Made by a program: the position numbers and the translations under genes. A DNA stretch of 64,000 bases from Gemmobacter sp034519525 (lineage in GTDB: Bacteria > Pseudomonadota > Alphaproteobacteria > Rhodobacterales > Rhodobacteraceae), in assembly GCA_034519525.1 (NCBI GenBank), contig JAXHOJ010000037.1, forward strand, positions 62,001 through 126,000, given 5' to 3'. This document shows positions 50,210 through 58,860 of the stretch, in pieces. The notes under the pieces are model-generated. The model saw nothing but the letters and a program-made list of their open reading frames with translations. It had not been told where the DNA came from and made no database searches. Each line of letters opens with the position of its first letter. The first letter of the stretch is position 1.

Positions 50210-51235
50210 TCAGATCGGCATAAGCGCCCAATAATCCAAATCCAGCAGCACCTCGGGCAGATATTTGCCATCCGCCCCGCGCAAGTCAAACGCCGCCCCC
50301 CGCGTCGCCACCAGCCGCAACCGCACCGCCCCCACACCGGGGGCCGTGGTTTCGGCCCGGTCCAGCACCTCGGACCACGCCCGTACCGTATCACCCGCAA
50401 AACACGGGTTCGCATGCGCCCCAGCGTTCAGTGCGACCATCATCTGCGCGTTGGCCAACCCATTGAACGACAGGGCCCGCGCCAGACTGATGACATGCCC
50501 GCCATAGATCAGCCGCCGCCCATCCTCGCGCAGCGTCGCATCAAAATGCACCTTCGCCGTGTTCTGCCACAGCCGGGTGGCCAGCATATGCTCGGCCTCC
50601 TCCACCGTGACCGCATCAACATGGTCAATCCGCTCGCCCACCGCATAGTCGCCCCAGCGGTGCCGCTCTCCGGCCAGCGCAAAATCATAGCGCGTGAAAT
50701 CCAGCCGCCGCGGCAGCACCAGCGCCTCGGGCACCACCACCGGGGCCAGTTGCGGCACCACCGCGCCCGGCGCAGGCGCATCCAGCCGCCCCTTGCGCAC
50801 CATCACCCAGCGCACATATTCCAGCACCGGCTCATCATCCTGATTGAACCCGCGCGTGCGCACCCAAACCACACCCGATGTCCCGTTAGAGTTCTCCTTG
50901 ACCCCGATCACCGTGCTTTCCGCCCGCAGCGTGTCGCCCGCATAGACCGGCTGCAACCACCGCCCCTCGGCATAACCAAGGTTGGCCACCGCGTTCACAC
51001 TGATATCCGGCACCGTCTTGCCAAACACCGTATGAAACGCCACCAGATCATCCATCGGCGCACCGGGCAACCCGCAGCTTTGCGCAAAGGGATCTGACGA
51101 ATAAATCGCATGCCGCGCCGGATAGAGCGCGTGATACAGCGCCCGCTCCCCCCCAGACAGGGTGCGCGGCACCGCATGGGCAATCACCTCGCCCAACCGA
51201 TAATCCTCAAAAAACCGCCCCGGATTGGTCTTCAC
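50210..51235 (-). CDS. mch: Mesaconyl-CoA hydratase (MaoC-like, ethylmalonyl-CoA pathway)
   Basis: 341 residues from GTG 51235 (GGAGG 5 nt upstream; start VKTNPGRFFEDYRLGE). Two MaoC/hotdog halves: RTLSGGERALYHALYPARHA and PVYAGDTLRAESTVIG in the first, YAVGERIDHVDAVTVEEAEH and GGHVISLARALSFNGLANAQ in the second. It hydrates mesaconyl-C1-CoA to beta-methylmalyl-CoA. Near ecm and mcl2 of the same pathway, supporting glyoxylate-shunt-free acetate assimilation. Confidence 0.92.
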   Translation of the reverse strand: MKTNPGRFFEDYRLGEVIAHAVPRTLSGGERALYHALYPARHAIYSSDPFAQSCGLPGAPMDDLVAFHTVFGKTVPDISVNAVANLGYAEGRWLQPVYAGDTLRAESTVIGVKENSNGTSGVVWVRTRGFNQDDEPVLEYVRWVMVRKGRLDAPAPGAVVPQLAPVVVPEALVLPRRLDFTRYDFALAGERHRWGDYAVGERIDHVDAVTVEEAEHMLATRLWQNTAKVHFDATLREDGRRLIYGGHVISLARALSFNGLANAQMMVALNAGAHANPCFAGDTVRAWSEVLDRAETTAPGVGAVRLRLVATRGAAFDLRGADGKYLPEVLLDLDYWALMPI

Positions 51236-51269
51236 GCCGCCCTCCGTCCCCTTGATCCAAACGCCCCCT

Positions 51270-51345
51270 ATTTCTGTCTGAAGGTATCCCGGGGGTGCGG
51301 CGGGCTGGCCCCCCGGTCGCCGAACGCGCGCGCCCGCGCCGCACC
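51270..51345. repeat. GC-rich interspersed repeat (TTTCTGTCTGAA type)
   Basis: ATTTCTGTCTGAAGGTATCC then CGGGGG and a G/C-rich inverted tail, paralleling 41311-41375. Located between mch and the DUF1737 gene. Confidence 0.55.
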
Positions 51346-51349
51346 CCAC

Positions 51350-51553
51350 CTAATGCTCGCCCAACTTCACCTCGGGCGTATATTCCCCGACAACATCCTT
51401 GGTCACCGCCTGCCCGCAGCGCATCACCCCGCGCGCGGCATCAAAGGCATAGGTCGGGCCGCCCTCCAGCACCCAGCCCTTATTCAGCGCAGCCGTCACT
51501 TTGTGGCAAAACGCCGACGTGTCATCCTCTGACAAGAACCGATACAGCTTCAT
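51350..51553 (-). CDS. DUF1737 small protein
   Basis: 67 residues, MKLYRFLSEDDTSAFCHKVT then AALNKGWVLEGGPTYAFD, the DUF1737 pattern (N-terminal helix, GW-x-L-x-GGP-x-Y turn, then MRCGQAVTKDV). Function unknown; commonly a single-domain cytosolic protein. 16 bp downstream of the NnrU gene. Confidence 0.9.
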   Translation of the reverse strand: MKLYRFLSEDDTSAFCHKVTAALNKGWVLEGGPTYAFDAARGVMRCGQAVTKDVVGEYTPEVKLGEH

Positions 51554-51569
51554 CTCACCCCCAAAACCC

Positions 51570-52115
51570 TCAGCCCCAAGGCTGCACGCCCAACCAGTTG
51601 TGGATCAGCATCGCCACAACCGTCACCACCAAAGTCGCCGCAACCGCCACGAATTCTTTCGTCACCGGGCGCGGCGCAGGCGGCACCCATTCGGGCTGCG
51701 CGCGGTTGATCACGATCACACTCACCACCGCCCAGGCCAACAGCCCGCCAAACAGGATGAAACTGCGCAAATCCCCGTTCACAATCAGATGCGCCACCGC
51801 CCAGACCTTCACCGCCGTCAGCTGCGGATGGCGGATCTTGCGCACGATCCAAGTCTTGGCCCCCGACGCCGCATAAAGGTAAAACGCCAGCACCATCAAC
51901 AGGTTGTTGATCCCCACAAGCGCAGACGAACGCCCCCACCACACCGGGCCCTGCGCCTGACCATAGCCCCAATACATCAACCCGATGCTCAGGATCAGCA
52001 GCGCCGTCACCAGCCCCTTGCCACCCTCGCCCATTCGCGCGCGCGCGTCCGGCGCCACCCGCTTGAACGCATGCGCACCCCACCACATCGCCACGCCCAA
52101 AATCAAAAAAACCAT
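51570..52115 (-). CDS. NnrU-family membrane protein
   Basis: 181 residues, about five membrane helices. NnrU pattern: LGVAMWWGAHAFKRVAPDAR, RKIRHPQLTAVKVWAVAHLI (the H-P-x-L region shared with isoprenylcysteine methyltransferase-like proteins) and NGDLRSFILFGGLLAWAV. NnrU was found near nitric-oxide reductase genes; the family is broader and no denitrification genes are present here. Downstream of mcl2 by 36 bp. Confidence 0.88.
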   Translation of the reverse strand: MVFLILGVAMWWGAHAFKRVAPDARARMGEGGKGLVTALLILSIGLMYWGYGQAQGPVWWGRSSALVGINNLLMVLAFYLYAASGAKTWIVRKIRHPQLTAVKVWAVAHLIVNGDLRSFILFGGLLAWAVVSVIVINRAQPEWVPPAPRPVTKEFVAVAATLVVTVVAMLIHNWLGVQPWG

Positions 52116-52151
52116 GCTGCCTACTTTCGGTTGCTTGGTCGCACCTTGGCC

Positions 52152-53018
52152 TCAAACGGTCAAAGCTGCAATCGCCTCGGCCCGCGCTAAAGTGGCCCGC
52201 GCGGTCACGATATGCAAATTCTCCACGATCCTGCCATCGACCACCGCCACCGCCTGCCCTTGCGCCAACGCCGCGTCAAAGGCCGCAATCTGGCGGCGGG
52301 CAAGGTCCAGTTCTGCCTCATCGGGGGCAAAGGCCGCGTTGGCAATCTCCAATTGCGCGGGGTGGATCAGCGTCTTGCCGTCAAACCCCATGTCGCGCCC
52401 TTGCGCGCATTCGGCGCGCAGGCCCTCGTCATCCTTGAACGCGTTATAGACGCCGTCCACGATCACCCGGTTGTGCGCCTTGGCCGCAAGCAGGCACAGC
52501 CCCAAGCCCGCCATCATCGGCAAACGGTCGGCGCGCGGGCGGGTGCCAAGCTCTTTGGCCAGATCATTGGTGCCCATCACCATCCCCTGCAACACCGGGT
52601 GCGCCGCAATCGCCGCCGCATTCAGCATGCCCAACGCGGTTTCCATCATCGCCCACAGGGGCTTGGCCGGGGCCACCACCGCCACCGCCGCCAGATCGGC
52701 GGGCGTGTTCACTTTGGGGATCAGCAGCGCATCGACACCGGGATGATTCGCAAAAGCCGCCGCATCGGCGCGGCCCCAGTCGGTATCAAACCCGTTGATC
52801 CGCACGATCCGCGCGCGCCGCCCATAATCGGCGCGCAAGGCCTGCGCCAGAACGTCGCGGGCACGGGCCTTCTCGTCCGGGGCGACCGCATCTTCCAGAT
52901 CAAAGATGATCGCGTCTGCCGCCAACCCTTGCGCCTTTTCCAACGCCCGTTCTTTTGATCCGGGGATATACAGAACCGACCGAAACGGCTGGGCGGGTTT
53001 GGCAGCAAAGTGCGTCAT
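52152..53018 (-). CDS. mcl2: (3S)-Malyl-CoA thioesterase / CitE-like HpcH-HpaI family protein
   Basis: 288 residues from ATG 53018 (MTHFAAKPAQPFRSVLYIPG). CitE fold: DAIIFDLEDAVAPDEKARAR (metal-binding acidic residues), RINGFDTDWGRADAAAF, LIPKVNTPADL, WAMMETALGMLNAAAIAAHP and GFDGKTLIHPAQLEIANAAF. In R. sphaeroides the Mcl2 paralogue hydrolyses (3S)-malyl-CoA to malate, the last step of the ethylmalonyl-CoA route. A lyase function cannot be excluded from sequence. Close to mch. Confidence 0.88.
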   Translation of the reverse strand: MTHFAAKPAQPFRSVLYIPGSKERALEKAQGLAADAIIFDLEDAVAPDEKARARDVLAQALRADYGRRARIVRINGFDTDWGRADAAAFANHPGVDALLIPKVNTPADLAAVAVVAPAKPLWAMMETALGMLNAAAIAAHPVLQGMVMGTNDLAKELGTRPRADRLPMMAGLGLCLLAAKAHNRVIVDGVYNAFKDDEGLRAECAQGRDMGFDGKTLIHPAQLEIANAAFAPDEAELDLARRQIAAFDAALAQGQAVAVVDGRIVENLHIVTARATLARAEAIAALTV

Positions 53019-53211
53019 CGATTCGGCCTCAAGCAATAATATTACGCCACAAACCCCACTTTCGTCACAATCCGCAAGCCCAAATTTGCCGCATTGCAGC
53101 ATCAGGGCCGCATCTGGGGCCGTAAAGCAGCCCGTGTCGTTAACCTATTCTACGCTTTCCGGGCGCAGCCTTTGCCACAAGACACCCCTGCAAACCCAAG
53201 AAAGGCACGCC

Positions 53212-53523
53212 ATGAATCAAACGCTTTTTGCTTTCTCGCTCGGCGCGGCCGGGCTGATCCTCGCCGCCACGAACGTCCATTCCGCCCCGCAATGCGGCAA
53301 GCGCGATCTGGTGCTGGGCCAACTGACCGAGAAATACGGCGAAACGCGGCGCGGCATGGGCATCGCCGCCAACGATGGCGTGATGGAGATGTTTGCCTCT
53401 GCCGCCTCGGGCAGCTGGACGATCACCGTCACCCTGCCCGATGGGATGATGTGCCTTGTGGCCTCGGGTCAGGGCTATGAAACCATCACCGAAGAACTGC
53501 CCGCCAAAGGCCGCAAAATCTGA
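53212..53523 (+). CDS. Periplasmic protein of unknown function
   Basis: 103 residues from ATG 53212 (AAAGG upstream). Signal MNQTLFAFSLGAAGLILAAT with cleavage near HSA-PQ. Mature part begins PQCGKRDLVLGQLTEKYGET, with MEMFASAASGSWTITVTLPD and MMCLVASGQGYE; two cysteines may pair. I recall similar small secreted proteins in Rhodobacterales but no function. The 193-bp region upstream should contain its promoter. Confidence 0.82.
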   Translation: MNQTLFAFSLGAAGLILAATNVHSAPQCGKRDLVLGQLTEKYGETRRGMGIAANDGVMEMFASAASGSWTITVTLPDGMMCLVASGQGYETITEELPAKGRKI

Positions 53524-53615
53524 ACGCCTGTTTTTTTCGACAGGCGCAAGGAACCCTTTCCCGACACGCGGCGTTAAACCTGCACAGAACGTCACACTTA
53601 TGGAGGGAATGAACC

Positions 53616-53807
53616 ATGAGCAGCACGACAGACAAGATCAAAGGCATGGCAAACGAAGCCGCAGGCAACGTGAAACAAGCCGTCGGCAACGCGACCGACA
53701 ACAAGAAACTGCAGGCCGAAGGCATCGCACAAGAGCGTAAGGGCGAAGCGCAACAAGCGATTGGCGAAGCCAAGGACACTGTGAAAAAGACCATCGACAA
53801 AGTCTAA
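53616..53807 (+). CDS. CsbD-family stress-response protein
   Basis: 63 residues, MSSTTDKIKGMANEAAGNVK onward, with the CsbD-like repeats AEGIAQERKGEAQQAIGEAK and a KK-rich end. GGAGG lies 9 nt before ATG 53616. CsbD proteins are small, lysine/alanine-rich, largely unfolded and induced by stress in many bacteria; molecular role unknown. Followed by a strong terminator. Confidence 0.92.
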   Translation: MSSTTDKIKGMANEAAGNVKQAVGNATDNKKLQAEGIAQERKGEAQQAIGEAKDTVKKTIDKV

Positions 53808-53838
53808 GTCGGCGGCAACAGGCTTTCCTCAAGGCCGG

Positions 53839-53865
53839 AAAAGGGTGCCCCAGTGGCACCCTTTT
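53839..53865. terminator. Bidirectional terminator after csbD-like gene
   Basis: AAAAGGGTGCC (53839-53849) pairs with GGCACCCTTTT (53855-53865). A-tract on one side and T-tract on the other, so it can end both the CsbD gene and the convergent TauE/SafE gene. Confidence 0.92.
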
Positions 53866-53867
53866 TC

Positions 53868-54625
53868 TTACGCGCCAACCCCGCCCGACACCCCATCCCA
53901 GATCAGCTTGACCGACAGCACCAACAACGCCCAAGTGACAAAGCGGAAAAACGCGGCCTCAGGCAGCCATTTCACCAGCCTAACCCCCACAAACACCGCC
54001 ACCGCCGCCACCGGCATCAGCACCACCGCCACCTTCAGATTGGCCGGGCTCGAGCTGCCCCAGATGCCAATAAGGCACCAGTTTCACCACATTCAGAAAC
54101 GCAAACGCAATCGTGGATGTGCCTGCAAACACCGTCTTCGCCATCCCCAAGGGCAGGGTATAGACCTGATAGGGCGGCGCGCCGGAATGGCTGACAAAAC
54201 TGGTAAACCCCGTCACCGCCCCCCAGAACAGCCCCGGCCCCACCCGCGCCGCCCGCGGCTCTACCGCCCCCCGCCGCCGCAACAGCAGGTTCAGCGCAAA
54301 CACAAACGCCGATCCCCCCCACCAGCGCCGTCACCGCCCAGCCGGGCACAAGCGTGGCCGTGGCCCAGCCAAACACCACCCCCGCCACCGTGGCCGGCAG
54401 CATGATCGCCAGCACCCGCCGGTCAAAGGCATGGCGATAGGCATAAAGCCCAAACACATCCGACACGACATAAACCGGCAGCAGCAGCCCCGCCGCCGCC
54501 ACCGGTGAGATCACCAGGCTCAGCACCGGCACGCCCAGCATCGCCACCACCGGCACGCCGCCCTTGCCCGCCCCCACCAGCACCGCCGCGGCCACCGCCG
54601 CCACCCAAAACGCCACCCCTTCCAT
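53868..54625 (-). pseudogene. TauE/SafE-family sulfite exporter-like permease, frameshifted twice
   Basis: ATG 54625 (MEGVAFWVAAVAAAVLVGAG) begins a DUF81/TauE helix array: GKGGVPVVAMLGVPVLSLVI and LLLPVYVVSDVFGLYAYRHA. At ~54310, in a run of seven C (G on this strand), the frame changes to FALNLLLRRRGAVEPRAARV, GAVTGFTSFVSHSGAPPYQV and GTSTIAFAFLNVVKLVPYWH. At ~54055 it changes again to PANLKVAVVLMPVAAVAVFV and ends VKLIWDGVSGGVGA with TAA at 53868. The full ~250-codon length is preserved, so two indels account for the damage. Substrate class (sulfite/organosulfonate) is only a family guess. Confidence 0.82.
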
Positions 54626-54638
54626 GCCCGCCTCCTCG

Positions 54639-54752
54639 CTAGCCGCTACGCGCAATCATTCGCGTTCACCGCCAGCCAACTAGCACGCGCAATTCGGCAC
54701 TGCGCATTCAATGCGCTACACGCAGCGACCGCATTGCGCTAGACTCTTGCGC
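54639..54752. promoter_or_regulatory. Cluster of GCGCAAT/ATTGCGC motifs upstream of mdh
   Basis: GCGCAAT at 54650-54656 and 54687-54693, a perfect palindrome GCGCATT-C-AATGCGC at 54702-54716, ATTGCGC at 54733-54739 and TTGCGC at 54747-54752; CTAG accompanies three of them (54639, 54680, 54739). They occupy the leader between the TauE/SafE gene and mdh (ATG 54817). Confidence 0.5.
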
Positions 54753-54816
54753 GACAATGCGGGAAGCCTTAAGGCCATACCAGCGCGATACAATCCACCA
54801 GACGGAGAGAATACCC

Positions 54817-55782
54817 ATGGCCAGACCCAAGATCGCCCTCATCGGCGCAGGCCAGATCGGCGGCACGCTCGCCCATCTCGCCGCGATCAAGGAACTCGGC
54901 GACGTCATCCTGTTCGACATCGCCGAAGGCACCCCGCAGGGCAAGGCGCTCGACATCGCGCAATCGGGCCCGTCCGAGGGCTTTGACGCCGTGATGAAAG
55001 GCACCAACAGCTATGCCGATATCGCCGGCGCCGATGTCTGCATCGTCACCGCCGGCGTGCCGCGCAAACCGGGGATGAGCCGCGATGACCTGCTGGGCAT
55101 CAACCTGAAGGTCATGAAATCGGTGGGCGAAGGCATCAAGGCCAAACACGCCCCCAACGCCTTCGTGATCTGCATCACCAACCCGCTGGATGCGATGGTC
55201 TGGGCGCTGCGCGAGTTTTCGGGCCTGCCGCACAACAAGGTCGTCGGCATGGCCGGCGTGCTGGATTCGGCGCGCTTCCGTCACTTCCTGTCGGTCGAAT
55301 TCAACGTGTCGATGCGCGATGTCACCGCCTTTGTTCTGGGCGGCCATGGCGATACGATGGTGCCGCTGGCCCGTTATTCCACCGTTGGCGGCGTCCCGCT
55401 GCCCGATCTGGTGGAAATGGGCTGGACCACGCAGGAAAAACTGGACGCGATCGTCCAGCGCACCCGCGATGGCGGGGCCGAAATCGTGGGCCTGCTGAAA
55501 ACCGGCTCGGCCTTCTATGCGCCCGCCACCAGCGCCATCGAAATGGCCGAGGCCTTCCTGAAAGACCAAAAGCGCCTGCTGCCCTGCGCGGCCTATGTGG
55601 ACGGCGCACTCGGCCTGAACGGCATGTATGTCGGCGTCCCGACGATCATCGGCGCGGGCGGGGTCGAGCGCGTGGTGAACATCACCCTGAACAAGGACGA
55701 ACAGGCGATGTTCGACAAGTCGGTCGATGCGGTGAAAGGCCTGGTCGAGGCCTGCAAAGGCATCGACCCAACGCTGGCCTGA
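54817..55782 (+). CDS. mdh: Malate dehydrogenase
   Basis: 321 residues from ATG 54817 (MARPKIALIGAGQIGGTLAH) with GGAGAG upstream. LDH-like MDH: G-x-G-x-x-G cofactor loop, active-site arginine loop AGVPRKPGMSRDDLL (R-K-P-G-M indicates malate rather than lactate preference), and catalytic histidine in GGHGDTMVPLARYS. Oxidises malate to oxaloacetate. In related genomes mdh directly precedes sucC; here ~4 kb with an AT-rich stretch, pepT and a methyltransferase lie between. Confidence 0.96.
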   Translation: MARPKIALIGAGQIGGTLAHLAAIKELGDVILFDIAEGTPQGKALDIAQSGPSEGFDAVMKGTNSYADIAGADVCIVTAGVPRKPGMSRDDLLGINLKVMKSVGEGIKAKHAPNAFVICITNPLDAMVWALREFSGLPHNKVVGMAGVLDSARFRHFLSVEFNVSMRDVTAFVLGGHGDTMVPLARYSTVGGVPLPDLVEMGWTTQEKLDAIVQRTRDGGAEIVGLLKTGSAFYAPATSAIEMAEAFLKDQKRLLPCAAYVDGALGLNGMYVGVPTIIGAGGVERVVNITLNKDEQAMFDKSVDAVKGLVEACKGIDPTLA

Positions 55783-55805
55783 TCCTGTGGTAAGTTTGGA
55801 ATGAA

Positions 55806-55831
55806 AACGCGCGCCCGAAAGGGGGCGCGTT
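55806..55831 (+). terminator. Hairpin after mdh
   Basis: AACGCGCGCCC (55806-55816), loop GAAA, GGGGGCGCGTT (55821-55831) with one mismatch. No U-tract, but the position 24 bp after the mdh stop fits a terminator or mRNA 3' end. Confidence 0.65.
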
Positions 55832-55849
55832 CTGCGTTGGATAAGATAC

Positions 55850-57480
55850 AGCTGCTTGTTGCCTCTTTGACACCAGTGGAGGAGAGCTCGGTTAAAAGAT
55901 CTTCAGTACTCACCTTTCCCAGACAAGACACTGACTTAACGGCAGCAAGCGACCTGACGGCGTTTTTGACTGCGGGCGCGAGGGTTGGTCATGCCGAGCG
56001 GGTCAAACTGCGACTATTAAAGTAAAAGCACATCGCGTCAACGAGTTACTTCGGTATTTCCTAAGAGCTTGGCGTCGAGCATATTATGGCGTGTAGTAGA
56101 ACAGACTAACAGATTTTGGACTCGCAGGTTCTCGCTCGGGAGTTTCGCTATTGTTGGCAGTACGAAACCACGCACTTTCTCAATCAATTCGCGTTCGAAG
56201 GCGTTGACGGTCACTCGAACCCGTGTCTCTACTTGATTGTGTACGACTCAGGGCCTGAAACCGAATACGGGGCTCACAGAGCTTTCGAGGCGTGATCCGA
56301 TGACTGAAGTTGTATAAAGACTCATCTCGCACTGATCGCCTACTGGACAGGTGTTAGAGCCTTTGTTGCTGATAACGGAGCTCTTCCGCCTAAACCAGAG
56401 ACCACCGGCATTATGCTGAGTTGGGCGGGCGATTTGACTGTTGACACACAGAATATCAAACGCTGATCGAAGCGCACTCCCTGAAAGGCATTTATGTATC
56501 AGAACACGAAATGCCTTACCCGTCACGCCGCTGGATGCGCCGATCTTTCTTCGATTGCGCCGTGAGTTTCATCAGTTGGGATGTGACCCGAATTACGTCA
56601 AAAATGTTACTGAAAGTCAATGAAACAACGAGATTTTGTTGAGGCTTTTTCAGCAGTCAAGCCTTGAATCATAGCAAGACAAACCTCTTCGCTTTCGACC
56701 ACGGTAGTGAATTTGGATTGGATCGTGGATTGTGGGTCAAGCGGACTGCGCGAAGTATATGCGATTTCGGGTTCGTCAAGACGTGCGAATGTTATCGTTC
56801 AAAGCAACCGAATGAGGACAGGACGTCCTTTATAAAATTGACGTAAGAAGCTATCCCAATATAGACCAATTTTGTCGACTAAATCCACAGCAAAATAGCC
56901 ACCCCGACCAAGGTGCACGATCTAAAACCAAACGTTTCTTACAGCTCTTGTGGCGTTTCACGATATATTCTTACGTCTGTCTAGAAAAATCCAGCAAGCA
57001 CACTGAAAATTTAACGCGAAATTAACTATGGATCGCATCAGGAACGCGTGCGGTATATCGTCCAATGCACAAAGTGACATTTACATCGATCGACTTGAAA
57101 GTTCAGTGTATGCCCAATTATGACGCAACCGGTGAGTGGTCCAGTCGGTTACGGTATGACCGACAGCTTCTTTGAGACCCGTTTACATTCTCAAAAGTTT
57201 GCACAACAGCAACCAAATAATGCAACGCTGTGTGCCAATCTGGTTTTTCGAAATAAAGGTGTCGACGCCGGATCACCGGTTGACATTTACCCGCAACAAA
57301 AGGAACAATTGATGATGTCGATCGCTTTGAGAAAATCCCGCTCATCGCAGCTCGTCTAATGTTGACGAGAAGAACGAATAGAGATGTATTCGTATGTTCT
57401 GCACGTATCGATTTTGTTTATGGAGTACACCCCTAATTCCAACAACCCCTTAATTCCACACCCCCAACCCGTTGATTTCA
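55850..57480. other. AT-rich stretch without a recognisable gene
   Basis: About 1.6 kb of roughly 45% GC (a 60-base sample at 56881 has 27 G+C) inside a GC-rich chromosome. Frames are short on both strands. Two protein-like fragments appear: one frame from about 56116 to a TGA at 56294 (VLAREFRYCWQYETTHFLNQ) and a later one (PSRRWMRRSFFDCAVSFISW) ending near 56638; neither is recognised. The end at 56640-56660 (GAGGCTTTTTCAGCAGTC) faintly resembles ends of transposase genes. Candidate remnant of foreign DNA; no tRNA, repeat or attachment site was seen at its edges. Confidence 0.6.
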
Positions 57481-57581
57481 AACAACTCCCCACCCTGTAG
57501 CACAGGGGGAAGCCCCCGCCCACCCTTGACTCCCCCCCATCCAAAGGGCCACCCTCTGGCACAGCCAAAGGACGCCCCAGC

Positions 57582-58829
57582 ATGACCCAATTCACAGCCG
57601 AGCTGACCGACCGCCTGACCCGCTACGCCGCCCTCGACAGCCAAAGCGACGCCGCCTCCCCCACCGGCCCCTCCACCCAGATCCAGTGGCAAATCCTGCG
57701 CCTTCTGGCCGACGAGCTGACCCAGATCGGGGCTGCCGACGTCCGGCTGACCGACTACGGCACGGTTCTGGCCACGATCCCGGGCACCGCCCCCGGCCCC
57801 ACCATCGGCTTCCTCGCCCACGTCGATACCGCCCCGCAATTCAACGCGACCGGGGTGAAGCCTCGCGTGATCGACGGGTATAACGGCGGCGACATCACCT
57901 TCCCCGACGCCCCCGGTCTGACCCTCTCGCCGACCGAGTTTCCCTACCTCGCCACCAAGCAGGGCCACACGATCATCACCGCCAGCGGGACCACCCTTCT
58001 CGGCGCCGATGACAAGGCCGGGGTCGCCATCATCATGACCGCCGCCCGCCACCTGCTGGCCAACCCCGGCATCCCCCACGGCCCCATCCGCATCGCCTTT
58101 ACCCCGGACGAAGAAATCGGCCGCGGCGTGGACAAACGCCTGCCCGCCGACCTTGCCGCCGACTTCGCCTATACCTTCGACGGCGGCGCGGTGGGCGAGG
58201 TAGAATACGAAAGCTTCTCCGCCGACGGCGCAACCGTCACGGTCACGGGCGTCAGCATCCACCCCGGCACCGCCATGGGCCGGATGATCAACGCCATCAC
58301 CCTCGCGTCAAAGATCATCGCAGCCCTGCCCCAAGCCACGATGACCCCCGAGACCACCGCAGGCCGCGACGGGTTCATCCACGCCACCGACATGACCGGC
58401 GGCTCGTCCGAAGTCACGATCCACTTCATCCTGCGCGATTTCGAACGCGAGGGGCTGACGCAAAAAGGCGAAATCCTGCGCCGCGTGTGCGAGGCTGTTC
58501 AAGCCACCGAACCCCGCGCCGAAATCACCTGCACCATCACCCCCCAATACCGCAACATGCGCTACTGGCTGGAAACGGACATGACCCCGGTCAACCTCGC
58601 CCGCCGCGCCTGCGCCCGCATAGGGGTAGAGCCTGTCAGCGTGCCGATTCGTGGTGGCACAGACGGGTCACGCCTGACCGAAATGGGTGTGCCCTGCCCC
58701 AATCTGTTCACCGGGATGCAGAACATCCATGGCCCGCTGGAATGGGTGTCCGCGCAGGATATGGCGCAGGCGACCGACCTTTGCCTTGCGCTGGTGCAAG
58801 AGGCAACGCAAGACGCGGCCTATACATGA
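57582..58829 (+). CDS. pepT: Peptidase T (tripeptide aminopeptidase)
   Basis: 415 residues. M20 metallopeptidase with both zinc sites: FLAHVDTAPQFNATGV (H and D), LLGADDKAGVAIIMTAARH (bridging D), FTPDEEIGRGVDK (catalytic and ligand E), YTFDGGAVGEVEYES (D), and NLFTGMQNIHGPLEWVSAQD (H). Dimer-domain motif TGVSIHPGTAMGRMINA. Removes the N-terminal residue from tripeptides in the cytosol. Compact codon-biased gene following the AT-rich stretch. Confidence 0.95.
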   Translation: MTQFTAELTDRLTRYAALDSQSDAASPTGPSTQIQWQILRLLADELTQIGAADVRLTDYGTVLATIPGTAPGPTIGFLAHVDTAPQFNATGVKPRVIDGYNGGDITFPDAPGLTLSPTEFPYLATKQGHTIITASGTTLLGADDKAGVAIIMTAARHLLANPGIPHGPIRIAFTPDEEIGRGVDKRLPADLAADFAYTFDGGAVGEVEYESFSADGATVTVTGVSIHPGTAMGRMINAITLASKIIAALPQATMTPETTAGRDGFIHATDMTGGSSEVTIHFILRDFEREGLTQKGEILRRVCEAVQATEPRAEITCTITPQYRNMRYWLETDMTPVNLARRACARIGVEPVSVPIRGGTDGSRLTEMGVPCPNLFTGMQNIHGPLEWVSAQDMAQATDLCLALVQEATQDAAYT

Positions 58830-58860
58830 TCCGCGCCAGCGAAGACAGCCGAAAGGCTGG

